A stretch of DNA of 64,000 nt from Phycisphaerales bacterium (GTDB taxonomy: Bacteria; Planctomycetota; Phycisphaerae; Phycisphaerales; SM1A02): the NCBI GenBank assembly GCA_029242715.1, contig JAQWTL010000036.1:1-64000 (forward strand). Direction: 5' to 3'. Below are positions 1-8,429 of the stretch, piece by piece. Each line of letters starts with the position of its first letter. The stretch's first letter is position 1. The notes beneath the pieces were generated by a model. It ran no database searches, had not been told where the DNA came from, and saw only the letters and a list, made by a program, of their open reading frames with translations. The translations under genes were made by a program, and so were the position numbers.

Positions 1-1
1 T

Positions 2-1261
2 GACGCCCAAGACGGAGGCGGGATGTTCAGCAAAAGCAATGGATACAATGATGGCGCCCAGCCGTCATTGGTCGACTGCCTCGTCACTGAAAACACGGCC
101 AGCGACGGCGTCGGCGGCATTCGTCATGCGACTTGGCCCGGCCAGACGACGGTGGTCAACTCGATCATCTGCGGCAATGCAGGTGGACAGGTGTTCGGTG
201 CAGTTGTGCTGGATGATGACTCATGCGGCTGGGGCAATTGTCTGGACGAGGACGGTGATGGGGCGCCTGATCGATGCCGCGATGCCGACGGCATTTTGCA
301 TGTGCCCAGTGAGTATCCAACGCTGGAAATGGCATGGGAAGAACTCGCCAACGGCGACACGATCGCTATCGCGGCTGGCACCTATTTCCTGGAGGATCTC
401 GACGAGGAGACATTGGTCGCCGAGGAGATGGCGGTTTCGATCATCGGCGAGACGAATGCCGACGGCACCCCCGCAACAATTCTCGATGGCGAGGACAGCG
501 ACTTCGCGGGCATCTACATCGAGGGCTCGGATTCGGAAGAGCACCCAATGGTGATCGAGCACGTGCATTTCCGACGCTTCGGGACTGCAGGTGGTGGCGT
601 TGCCCTGACCAACGGCATTGGGTACATCAGGAATTGCATCTTCGAGGGCTCATACGACAGCTCCACTGGACTGAGGGTTGGCAACTTCCAGGGAACCGTG
701 GAGGACTGCCTGATCTTCGACAGCACATCGAATTTCATAGGTGGCTTGAGCTTTCTGGATTGGGACGGGCATCCAGCCAGCGAGATTACGGTGACCAATT
801 GCATCATTGAGAACAACTACGGTTCGTTCCCATGGGGTGGTGGAAACGGCGGCGTGCACTTCTTCCTTGGCACCAACTCCGATGGAGATTCCTCCATTGG
901 AGGCACAGCCCACTTCGTCGACTGCACCATTACCGGCAATAGCGGCAACAACGGTGGTATCGACCTGAGTCCACAGTGGAATGTGATCCTGACCAGCACC
1001 ACGGTGTGCGGTAACGAGACGCCAGGTCAGATCTACGGCGGCACATGGACTGATGCCAGTGGAAACTGCGTTGAGGACGTATGCGATGACTGCAGTGTTT
1101 GTCCCGGCGACCTTGATGGCAATGGCGAAGTCGGTGTTGATGACCTGCTTGCTTTGCTTGCAGTATTTGGCATATCCGATGGCGGTGATCTGAATGATGA
1201 TGGAGCAACGGATGTGAATGATGTTCTCATCCTGATCTCTTCATGGGGCGATTGTCTGTAG
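2..1261 (+). CDS. Secreted right-handed beta-helix protein with C-terminal dockerin module (5' truncated)
   Basis: The reading frame is open to the window edge and continues the beta-helix pattern before the first ATG at 23, so the true start lies upstream. Most of the visible protein consists of short beta-strand turns typical of parallel beta-helix (pectate-lyase-like) repeats, with recurring units such as VEDCLIFDS, VTNCIIENN and FVDCTITGNSG. The C-terminus holds two EF-hand-like loops, DLDGNGEVGVDDLLALL and DLNDDGATDVNDVLILIS, followed by SSWGDCL; this is a type I dockerin-like module. The protein is presumably extracellular or surface-anchored, and its substrate cannot be read from sequence. 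Planctomycetes carry large families of such proteins. Three further dockerin-bearing proteins occur in this window. Confidence 0.85.
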   Translation, partial: DAQDGGGMFSKSNGYNDGAQPSLVDCLVTENTASDGVGGIRHATWPGQTTVVNSIICGNAGGQVFGAVVLDDDSCGWGNCLDEDGDGAPDRCRDADGILHVPSEYPTLEMAWEELANGDTIAIAAGTYFLEDLDEETLVAEEMAVSIIGETNADGTPATILDGEDSDFAGIYIEGSDSEEHPMVIEHVHFRRFGTAGGGVALTNGIGYIRNCIFEGSYDSSTGLRVGNFQGTVEDCLIFDSTSNFIGGLSFLDWDGHPASEITVTNCIIENNYGSFPWGGGNGGVHFFLGTNSDGDSSIGGTAHFVDCTITGNSGNNGGIDLSPQWNVILTSTTVCGNETPGQIYGGTWTDASGNCVEDVCDDCSVCPGDLDGNGEVGVDDLLALLAVFGISDGGDLNDDGATDVNDVLILISSWGDCL

Positions 1262-1373
1262 CCCCCTGCTCACTCCGTCTATCGACATCGCATCCGTCTG
1301 CTGAAATTGTTTTCCTATCAGGCCTGGCCATATGATATGCATGAACTTGTATAGCATTCAATTGGGGTGATCC

Positions 1374-1778
1374 ATGCTTCGAAGCATCATTGCAGTCGTG
1401 ATCGGATTGATTGCGGGAATGATCTTCAACATGGCGCTGGTCGTACTGAATATCGCTCTGTATCCGATGCCTGAAGGGGGATGGGATGATCCAGATATGG
1501 TGGCGATCTACTTCTTCAAGCTTCCTTTCATGGCATTCTTCATTGTCCTGGTTGCTCATGTCGGACAGGCATTTGTTGGTGGCCTTATCGCTGCACTTGT
1601 CAGCAGCAAGGCGCCCGTTCTTTGTGCCATGATTGTCGGATCAATTTCATTGATCCTGGGTATCTTGAACATGATGAGTCTGCCGCTGCCTGCATGGATG
1701 TGGATCGAAATGCCTCTGTATCTCATCGCCGCCTACGCCGCTGCCAGACTTGCAACAAACCGTGTGGCTGTTGCGTGA
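1374..1778 (+). CDS. Small four-helix membrane protein, unknown function
   Basis: A 134-residue protein with about four hydrophobic segments: residues ~5-28, ~48-72, ~80-100 and ~107-130. There is a short polar loop after the first helix (MPEGGWDDPD). I recognise no enzymatic motif. A GGGGTGA stretch just upstream of the ATG could serve as ribosome binding site. It stands alone between the beta-helix gene and a minus-strand membrane protein. Function unknown. Confidence 0.6.
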   Translation: MLRSIIAVVIGLIAGMIFNMALVVLNIALYPMPEGGWDDPDMVAIYFFKLPFMAFFIVLVAHVGQAFVGGLIAALVSSKAPVLCAMIVGSISLILGILNMMSLPLPAWMWIEMPLYLIAAYAAARLATNRVAVA

Positions 1779-1897
1779 AGTTGAGAGTTGCATCCAAATT
1801 CGAATAGCACGCAGGCTGAATCGGCTGCAGTCAGCACGGCATCATGAAACTGTTCTTTGTCTATCGCTCATGCACGTACGGAGGCCTGGCCACCAAA

Positions 1898-2233
1898 TCA
1901 ATCGAATGCCAGGACGAAATACAGGACAATGGCCAGAGCCAACATCAGCAAGAGAACGGTGACATAAGACGGCTTTGTTCCATCTGATTTCGATTTCAGC
2001 GTGAGCACAAATGTCACGATCAGCAGCACCAAGGCGCAGACCGAGCATAGGCATCCCCAAATAAACGGCCCTATCCCGTCAAACACGTGGCCCCAGCCAG
2101 CCGGGGCATGTTCGGCATGATCTCTGCCGATGGATATGAGAATGACTGCTGCTATCGAGAAGAGGCTGAACACGGTAAAGAGCGACCACTTCGCATGAAT
2201 GCGCCTCTTATTCGGGCTTGGCTCCACAGTCAT
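1898..2233 (-). CDS. Small three-helix membrane protein, unknown function
   Basis: A 111-residue protein with a basic N-terminus (PNKRRIHAKW) followed by three hydrophobic segments: ~17-35, ~50-77 and ~90-110. It could be an inner-membrane protein with the N-terminus in the cytoplasm by the positive-inside rule. No family is recognised. It lies 22 bp downstream of the PfkB kinase gene on the same strand and may be co-transcribed with it. Confidence 0.5.
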   Translation of the reverse strand: MTVEPSPNKRRIHAKWSLFTVFSLFSIAAVILISIGRDHAEHAPAGWGHVFDGIGPFIWGCLCSVCALVLLIVTFVLTLKSKSDGTKPSYVTVLLLMLALAIVLYFVLAFD

Positions 2234-2255
2234 AAATGACTTCTTTATCTAAGAA

Positions 2256-3191
2256 TCATGTACGTACTGGGGCCTGATCGCCAACGCGAGCAGTTGCCTG
2301 GTAGTCAATCATTCTCTGCTCGATGACTGACATGTCGAGATCCATGAGACCTTCAAGGGCAAACGCCCCCAGGGTGAAGCTGGCACTGACAGTCCCCCAT
2401 GCGATGGCAGTCTGCAGTTCTGCAAAATCCCAACGTCCTCGGCTGGCCAACCATCCCATCATGCCGCCGGCAAAGGAATCGCCACATCCCGTTGGATCCA
2501 CGACCTGTTTTCCATCCGCCGGATACGCAGGCAGCACTGCCAGTTCATCGCCACTGGCCAGAACAGCACCATGTTCGCCCTTCTTGACGACGACAGTGCC
2601 TGGCCCGAGTTCCATGATGGCTCGCGCGGCATCAATGGGATTCCGGATTCCGGTGAGCAGAAGTGCTTCCGAGTCGTTGATTACCAGGCCATCAATCGAC
2701 TTCAGCAGTTTCAGAAGATCATCCTTGGCCGTGTTGATCCAGAGGTCCATGGTGTCAGCAACAGTGAAGCGGCGCTCAGGAAGGTGCTCCAGAAAGCCGT
2801 ACTGGACCGCTGGATGGGTGTTTGCCAGAAAGACGACATGGCTGTCACGGAATGACTCCGGGATGGCAGGAGGGGCTTCAGCAAGGACCCCAATATCGGT
2901 GAACAGGGTCTCACGATCATTGAGGTTTTCGAGATATCGACCTCCCCAGCGGAAGGTATTTGACCCAGTTCGTGTTTCAAGTCCAGCCAGATCGATTCCT
3001 GGGAAGCTCGACAGCACCTCCCGGTGGCTTTCTGGCCAATCCTCTCCGACAGCAGCCACAAGCCGAGTGGGCGTGTAGCAGGATGCTGCGGCCGCGAAAT
3101 AGGCGCAGGAACCGCCGGGAACATCCTCGGCCGAACCAGTGGGAGTGTGAACGGTATCAATGCCGATTGTGCCGGTGACTATGAGTGACAT
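2256..3191 (-). CDS. PfkB-family sugar/nucleoside kinase
   Basis: A 311-residue ribokinase-fold kinase of the PfkB family. The N-terminal GG switch (DVPGGSCAYFAAAA, residues ~23-36) and the C-terminal signature DPTGCGDSFAGG (residues 232-243) are intact; the Asp of GCGD at about residue 238 is the expected catalytic base. The substrate cannot be assigned by eye; adenosine, ribose and fructose-type substrates are all possible. It is divergent from a class II aldolase gene 117 bp away. Kinase/aldolase pairs occur in salvage of 5-deoxyribose or methylthioribose-type sugars, but that link is only inferred here. Confidence 0.85.
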   Translation of the reverse strand: MSLIVTGTIGIDTVHTPTGSAEDVPGGSCAYFAAAASCYTPTRLVAAVGEDWPESHREVLSSFPGIDLAGLETRTGSNTFRWGGRYLENLNDRETLFTDIGVLAEAPPAIPESFRDSHVVFLANTHPAVQYGFLEHLPERRFTVADTMDLWINTAKDDLLKLLKSIDGLVINDSEALLLTGIRNPIDAARAIMELGPGTVVVKKGEHGAVLASGDELAVLPAYPADGKQVVDPTGCGDSFAGGMMGWLASRGRWDFAELQTAIAWGTVSASFTLGAFALEGLMDLDMSVIEQRMIDYQATARVGDQAPVRT

Positions 3192-3308
3192 GGCGGCAGT
3201 CTACAGCCTTACCGGGACTCAAGGTAGACTCATGCTGCCAGGCAAGGTCCTGGCAATCATCCAAAATCGAGCCCCCCGCCACTGGCGTCAGCCAGTCATG
3301 GGCCAGGA

Positions 3309-3998
3309 ATGGAATGCCTACTCATGCTGACTCCGGAACAAAATGTCGTACGTCGTCGAAGGTTGGTCAAAGTTGGCCAGGAAATCAGCCGACTGGGATT
3401 CGTCAAGGGCACGGCCGGCAATGCTTCAGTTCGTGCAGACGATGGGTTTCTGGTGACTCCCTCGGGAATGTCATATGCAGACATGAAACCAAATGACATT
3501 GTTCACCTGGACATGGAGGGCAATATTCGTCAGGGCAGATGGTTGGCGAAATCCAATACCAAGCCAAGCAGCGAGTGGCATCTGCACCAGGCAATATTTG
3601 AGGCCAGGCCGGATGTCAATGCAGTCCTGCATACACACCCCACTTTTTCAACGACACTGGCAGTCCTTGGAAAACCACTTCCTGCCATTCATTACCTGAT
3701 TGGCATCGTCAATGGCTGCGAAGTCCCCTGTGCTCCCTACCGGACATTTGGAACAGGTGAACTCTCAGAAATCGTCGTGAAAACCATGGGTGATCGGCAC
3801 GCATGCCTATTGGATCACCATGGCCTGGTTGCTGTTGCCTCTGACCTCTGGGATGCCCTGGAACTCACGATTCAAATTGAATCATTGGCTGAGTTGTACT
3901 GGCGAGCATGCGCCATGGGCGAACCGTCCATCATCGATGATGAGGAAATGGACCGAGTCTGCGCCAAGTTTAAGGCTATGAATTACGGGCCTCAGTAA
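3309..3998 (+). CDS. Class II aldolase/adducin family protein
   Basis: A 229-residue protein of the FucA/AraD class II aldolase family, Zn-dependent enzymes that cleave or epimerise sugar phosphates. Visible landmarks are GNASVR near residue 38, SSEWHLH (~87-93, containing the catalytic-type Glu), the metal-binding HTHP (~108-111) and DHHGLVAV (~169-176). The ATG at 3309 has only a poor upstream SD. The ATG at 3324 (MLTPEQ) is an alternative, with AGGA about 15 nt upstream. The divergent PfkB kinase next door suggests phosphorylation followed by aldol cleavage of one sugar. L-fuculose-phosphate, 5-deoxyribulose-phosphate and methylthioribulose-phosphate are candidate substrates I cannot separate. 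Confidence 0.82.
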   Translation: MECLLMLTPEQNVVRRRRLVKVGQEISRLGFVKGTAGNASVRADDGFLVTPSGMSYADMKPNDIVHLDMEGNIRQGRWLAKSNTKPSSEWHLHQAIFEARPDVNAVLHTHPTFSTTLAVLGKPLPAIHYLIGIVNGCEVPCAPYRTFGTGELSEIVVKTMGDRHACLLDHHGLVAVASDLWDALELTIQIESLAELYWRACAMGEPSIIDDEEMDRVCAKFKAMNYGPQ

Positions 3999-4097
3999 CC
4001 CCTTCTCAGCTCCGTGCTGCGTATTCACTCTTTTCAGATCAATACAGGCCGCTCCTCCCACTAGAGTGGTTGGTATCAATTCGGGAGGAGGGGTGCA

Positions 4098-5696
4098 ATG
4101 GGAATGTCTCTGTTTTTGCTCGTAATGGCCTGTGGAATGGTGAATGTCAATCGCGCCGATATGTTCATTCGCGTAGGCGATGTCGATGGTGTTGGTTTCA
4201 TGACAGGAACTGCCCCAGGTAACGGTGAAGCAGATTGGCCGTTCAACTCATGGAACACGTCACTCGACGGGAGTTGTTCCGGCGGCCAACTCCTCAACGC
4301 CGAGGGAGACCCAATCAACGCGGATGGAGTCGACGTTCTCCAGAGCGGCGACTACCTTCCTGATCTTGATTGCACCGGGGCAATGGGCTACATGGGGTGT
4401 AGTGCAGGAAGTGATGAATTTGACAACAGATCGGCCGATGACTGGGGCAACTCGTTGGTCGAGGAATTCGGATTTCAAAATATCGGCAGCGAAGGCTCGC
4501 AGTACACCGATGTCGCCATCGGTCCTCATGGCAATGCCTGGTACTGGAACGAGTGTCCGGATGGCGGTACCGTCGATTCAATCTGCGGAGTCAACCCCAT
4601 CTTCCACTTCGACTTCCAGGTACTCAAAACAGACATCGATGAAGGCCAGACGTTGTATGTCAACCTGCTCATTGGCGACTACGACGTAAATCCAGGCGAA
4701 GTCCGCTATCGCGATCGGTATGGCAAGGTGCACATCGCAAACCTATCGACTCTTGATAATGCCAGCGCCAATGATGGAGAACTCCAGGCAGTTACTGCTG
4801 AATTGCCTTGGTCTACCGTCATGGCCGATGGTGGACCAAACTTCTATCACGGATTGATGGACGTGGAACTTCATCTACCATCCGAGCCCTTCATCGCGGT
4901 GGATTATGCCGAGATCGGCACAATCCCCCTGATCTTGCCAGTCGGTTGCTGCAACTACACGATCTTCGGCACGCCAGGTGCTGCCCAAATGACAGCCGCC
5001 TATTGCGAGGCGCTGAATGGTACGTTCTACGGGGTCGGCTCCAACTGTGTTGACGAAGGCCTCGCTGGCGCCTGCTGCTTCTACGAAGAATCCTGGGTTG
5101 TTGCCTGTGAGGTCATGACACAGGAACAGTGTGATCTCCGCGGGCCCTACGCCATCTTTCACGATGGAAGCAGTTGCGAGAACGTGAGCTGCGACTTGTA
5201 TGCGCCTCGTGGCGCCTGCTGCGTATCCCCTGAAGGCGCCTGTTACGAAGGGGCCACGTTCCAGTTCTGCCAGGACTATGCAGAAGAAGGGAACTTCGTG
5301 CAGTGGTACCAGGGCCAGTCCTGCCAGATGATCCAGTGCGATCCCGGGCCACCTCCCGGGGCCTGTTGCTATCTGGATGACAATGGATCCTATTCCTGCA
5401 TTCAGGTTTCGGCGACCGAGTGCCTGGCACGGCCTTCAAGCACGTTTCATGGCGCAGGCGTGTCCTGCTCAGGAATCACATGCACCCCCCCTGTCGGCGG
5501 ATGCTGCATCCAAGGCACGTGTGTCCTGGTCACACGCGATGACTGTGATGCCCAAGGCACCCTGTTCTTCGGGGAAGGTCAGCCGTGCAATCTTGAGAAA
5601 TGCATTTCTTGCGAAGGTGATGACGACGGCGACGGCGAAGTGAATATCAAGGACCTGTTGAGGGTCATTGGCAACTGGGGATCCTGTATCGGCTGA
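4098..5696 (+). CDS. Secreted GACC-repeat protein with C-terminal half-dockerin
   Basis: A 532-residue exported protein. The signal peptide is residues ~1-20 (MGMSLFLLVMACGMVNVNRA), and a strong SD (GGGAGGAGGGG) precedes the ATG. Residues ~21-275 form a globular domain I do not recognise. Then come about five cysteine-rich units of ~42-50 residues, starting near residues 281 (degenerate, GCC), 323, 372, 420 and 467. Each opens with GACC or GGCC and contains further cysteines in a C-x(n)-C-x(n)-C-x(3-4)-C layout, consistent with disulfide-stabilised modules. The C-terminus (DDDGDGEVNIKDLLRVIGNWGSC) is a single EF-hand half of a dockerin. The neighbouring minus-strand prpD-like gene is convergent. 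Confidence 0.85.
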   Translation: MGMSLFLLVMACGMVNVNRADMFIRVGDVDGVGFMTGTAPGNGEADWPFNSWNTSLDGSCSGGQLLNAEGDPINADGVDVLQSGDYLPDLDCTGAMGYMGCSAGSDEFDNRSADDWGNSLVEEFGFQNIGSEGSQYTDVAIGPHGNAWYWNECPDGGTVDSICGVNPIFHFDFQVLKTDIDEGQTLYVNLLIGDYDVNPGEVRYRDRYGKVHIANLSTLDNASANDGELQAVTAELPWSTVMADGGPNFYHGLMDVELHLPSEPFIAVDYAEIGTIPLILPVGCCNYTIFGTPGAAQMTAAYCEALNGTFYGVGSNCVDEGLAGACCFYEESWVVACEVMTQEQCDLRGPYAIFHDGSSCENVSCDLYAPRGACCVSPEGACYEGATFQFCQDYAEEGNFVQWYQGQSCQMIQCDPGPPPGACCYLDDNGSYSCIQVSATECLARPSSTFHGAGVSCSGITCTPPVGGCCIQGTCVLVTRDDCDAQGTLFFGEGQPCNLEKCISCEGDDDGDGEVNIKDLLRVIGNWGSCIG

Positions 5697-5708
5697 GGAT
5701 GGTTGACC

Positions 5709-7139
5709 TCAGGCCGTCACGCGAGCCGTCATCGACTCAAAGAGTCGATCAAGTGTCGTCTCATTTTCGATGTTCATGATGAGCGTGCGCAGATCATTGC
5801 AGGTGGCCTCGCCGACAACCGCTGTGCCCAGTGCGTTGAACTTGACTGCGATTTCTTCCTCGGTCATAGGATCCCGAGGATCGCCCTTGGGAACATCGAC
5901 CCGTTCTGTATGAGCAGTACCGTCCTGCAAGGTGATCGTCACCTGGCTTGGCTGGAACTTCGGGAAGAGTGATTCGAACTCATCATTGGGAACAACCTTG
6001 ATCTTGTCCATGACAGGAATCAGAGCAGGGTCATCAATACGTTCTTGCTTGAACTGAAGCGGGGTGACCATTCCGTCGACCAATCCAACCGCCAAGGAGT
6101 ATGGCAGGGAGTGGTCGGCTGTTTCCTTGCTGGTCGGGCGGTACTTGGCCGGATCGCCAAGAATGTCAGCAGCACGGGCAATGACTTCGACCTTGATCTC
6201 GGTGATCTGATCTGGATCAAGATCATGAGCCTTGACGATCTTCATCATCGCCGTCAGCGGCGCATGGCTGAGTGCTTCAATGGGGAAGGATTTCATTCCG
6301 CAATCCAGAATCTTCCAGTGACACTTGGAGCAAGTCGGCAGAGCATCCGTGAGCATGTCCAGATGGAACTTGCCGCCAAACTTCTCGAAGCAGTGAACCA
6401 GGCCTTCCTTGCCGTCAATGACATGCTCCGGGCCGCTGTAGCCGCGTGCCGCCAGGAGGGCTGCTTCAACACCACAACGGGTAGCCATGGGATCGACGGT
6501 GTTCTTCATGTTGGTGAGCTTGCCGGCGGTAACAGCCCCCAGGCACATGGATGGCGATGCACTGATGCCGATGGCCTGCTGAATCTGTTCTGCAGTAAGG
6601 CCAAGCATGCGACCGGCAACAATCGGAGATGCAATGCAGGTAATGGTGGCATGGTGCCATCCGTACTCACGTACGCCAGGATCACCGAATTCAGCGAGAC
6701 GCATTTCAATTTCGTGACCGATGCAGGTGCCCAGGATCAGGTCCTTGCCGGAAAGGCCATTCATCTCGCAGATGGACAGTGCTGCAGGAATGATGTCCGA
6801 GGGATGGGCCGGGTCAGCCTTCCAGTAGATGTCGTTGTAATCCATCGCTCGAATGCAGAGTGCATTGAGCATTGCAGCTGTTACTGGATCCGTACGAAAG
6901 CCAGAACCAAATACGGTGCAGGTGTCCGCCCCACCCATCGCACGTGCATGATCCAGAAACATCTCGAGATCGTGTTGCTGTGATCCACCCAGAGCACAAC
7001 CGAAGGAATCGTAGAGATACAGCTTGGCACACTGGATGGCCTCAGGACTCAAGTCCTCATAGGTGAGTTTCGAGGCCCACTCCGCCAGTTGCCAGGAGAT
7101 GAAGTCGGTGTTGTTCTTGGACGTGTCGTGGCCACCCAT
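5709..7139 (-). CDS. MmgE/PrpD family dehydratase (2-methylcitrate dehydratase-like)
   Basis: A 476-residue member of the MmgE/PrpD family, which includes 2-methylcitrate dehydratase and cis-aconitate decarboxylase. Typical segments are YDSFGCALGG near residue 50, AALLAARGYSGPEHVIDGKEG in the middle and PFSLAVGL-like PYSLAVGLVDG near residue 350. AAGGA-type SD lies ~9 nt before the ATG, 20 bp after the stop of the isocitrate/isopropylmalate-dehydrogenase-family gene, so the two are surely co-transcribed. The family acts on tri- or dicarboxylates by (de)hydration, or decarboxylation in IRG1-type members. With an aconitase, a citryl-CoA-lyase-like enzyme and a CoA ligase nearby, a tricarboxylate substrate is the best inference. 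No prpB or canonical prpC is present, so a standard methylcitrate cycle is not supported. Confidence 0.85.
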   Translation of the reverse strand: MGGHDTSKNNTDFISWQLAEWASKLTYEDLSPEAIQCAKLYLYDSFGCALGGSQQHDLEMFLDHARAMGGADTCTVFGSGFRTDPVTAAMLNALCIRAMDYNDIYWKADPAHPSDIIPAALSICEMNGLSGKDLILGTCIGHEIEMRLAEFGDPGVREYGWHHATITCIASPIVAGRMLGLTAEQIQQAIGISASPSMCLGAVTAGKLTNMKNTVDPMATRCGVEAALLAARGYSGPEHVIDGKEGLVHCFEKFGGKFHLDMLTDALPTCSKCHWKILDCGMKSFPIEALSHAPLTAMMKIVKAHDLDPDQITEIKVEVIARAADILGDPAKYRPTSKETADHSLPYSLAVGLVDGMVTPLQFKQERIDDPALIPVMDKIKVVPNDEFESLFPKFQPSQVTITLQDGTAHTERVDVPKGDPRDPMTEEEIAVKFNALGTAVVGEATCNDLRTLIMNIENETTLDRLFESMTARVTA

Positions 7140-7159
7140 GGTTCTGGTTCCTTCTCGTA

Positions 7160-8299
7160 TCAGGCGTTGACGGTACTGAGCTTGCGAGCGACTTCCTGGG
7201 CAACGACCGTGGTCGAATCGCCCTTGCCACGACCCTTGACGTCGTAGGTTGCGATCTTGCCCTCTTCGATGACCTCGGCAACGGCAGCTTCGAGACGTGT
7301 GCCAGCCTCGGTTTCACCAAGCCAATCAAGCATCATCTTGGCCGTGAGGAACATGGCCATCGGGTTGACGACATCTTTGCCGTAGTACTTGGGAGCACTG
7401 CCGTGTGTTGGCTCGAAGACGGCATAGTCATCGCCGATATTGGCTGCACAGGCAAAGCCCAAGCCGCCGACCAGTCCAGCACAAAGGTCGGAGATGATGT
7501 CGCCGAACATGTTCTCTGCAACGAGGACGTCGTAGTCGAATGGATTCTTGATGAGCCACATGCACATGGCATCAATGTTGGCTTCCCAGGCATCGATACC
7601 TGGATATTCCTTGGCAATCTCGCGGAATGCACGAGTCATCAGGCCGCCTGTTTCACGAAGAACATTGGGCTTTTCGACCAGGGTGACCGACTTGCGATTG
7701 AACTTCTTGGCATAGTCGAAGGACTGCCTGATGATGCTCTCACAGCCCTGCTTGGACATGATTCGAGTGGACAGGGCCACATTCTCGAGGCCCTTCTCTT
7801 TCCACTTGACCATCTTCGGGTTGTCGCAGAGGGCATCGTAGACCTTCTCTGGAAGCGGGAACCACTCGACGCCGCCGTAGCTGCCTTCGGTGTTTTCACG
7901 AAAAACAACCAGGTCGATCTCGTCTTTGTAATTCAGGGGGTTGCCAGGGTAAGCCTTGCAGGGACGCAGGTTCGTGTGCAAGTTGAACATCTGGCGGAGC
8001 TTGACGATCGGGCTGAAGTAAACCAGCTCCTTGTCCTTGAGTTCAGGGAGCAGTTCCTCATGGGCTTCATCCCGAGGCTTGCTGGTGATGGCACCAAACA
8101 AGGCACAGTCGGTGCCCTTGAGGATGTCGATCGTTCGCTGTGGAAGCGGATCGCCCTCTTTGCACCAGAACTCCCAGCCGATATCAGCGTGAATGTATTC
8201 AGCGTCGAAATTCATCGCATCAAGAACGATGCGGGTCGCGTCCATGACTTCGTTGCCGACGCCGTCTCCGGGCATCCAGGCGATCTTGTACTTGGCCAT
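7160..8299 (-). CDS. Isocitrate/isopropylmalate dehydrogenase family enzyme
   Basis: A 379-residue beta-decarboxylating hydroxyacid dehydrogenase. I chose the ATG at 8299 (MAKYKIAWMPGDGVG) because AGGAG lies ~6 nt upstream and the family begins here. The longer frame to 8386 adds an unlikely 29-residue leader. Landmarks are GDGVG near residue 11, LRPCKAYPG near 110, VVFRENTEGSYGG near 130 and DIISDLCAGLVGGLG near 250. THGSAPKYYGKDVVNP near 290 carries the Lys-Tyr pair that specifies NADP in E. coli isocitrate dehydrogenase. It could be an NADP-isocitrate, homoisocitrate or tartrate/malate-type dehydrogenase. It is paired with the PrpD-family gene immediately downstream and is part of the tricarboxylate gene set. 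Confidence 0.87.
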   Translation of the reverse strand: MAKYKIAWMPGDGVGNEVMDATRIVLDAMNFDAEYIHADIGWEFWCKEGDPLPQRTIDILKGTDCALFGAITSKPRDEAHEELLPELKDKELVYFSPIVKLRQMFNLHTNLRPCKAYPGNPLNYKDEIDLVVFRENTEGSYGGVEWFPLPEKVYDALCDNPKMVKWKEKGLENVALSTRIMSKQGCESIIRQSFDYAKKFNRKSVTLVEKPNVLRETGGLMTRAFREIAKEYPGIDAWEANIDAMCMWLIKNPFDYDVLVAENMFGDIISDLCAGLVGGLGFACAANIGDDYAVFEPTHGSAPKYYGKDVVNPMAMFLTAKMMLDWLGETEAGTRLEAAVAEVIEEGKIATYDVKGRGKGDSTTVVAQEVARKLSTVNA

Positions 8300-8429
8300 C
8301 TGGGGCTCCTGAAAAGGGGTAGAGCCACACAGTTTAGCGAAAATCACGTGACATAGCCCACGGTCCTTGCTCGGGACATGGGACAAATTTGGGTCGGTAC
8401 ATCAGGTGGCTGATGAGGAGGTCGAAACC

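Noticed and set aside
6045-6983. 312-codon plus-strand frame
   Set aside because: Lies entirely antisense to the PrpD-family gene, which has clear family motifs and an SD; the translated frame matches nothing.
7403-8356. 317-codon plus-strand frame
   Set aside because: Antisense to the isocitrate/isopropylmalate dehydrogenase-family gene, whose motifs are continuous along the same stretch.
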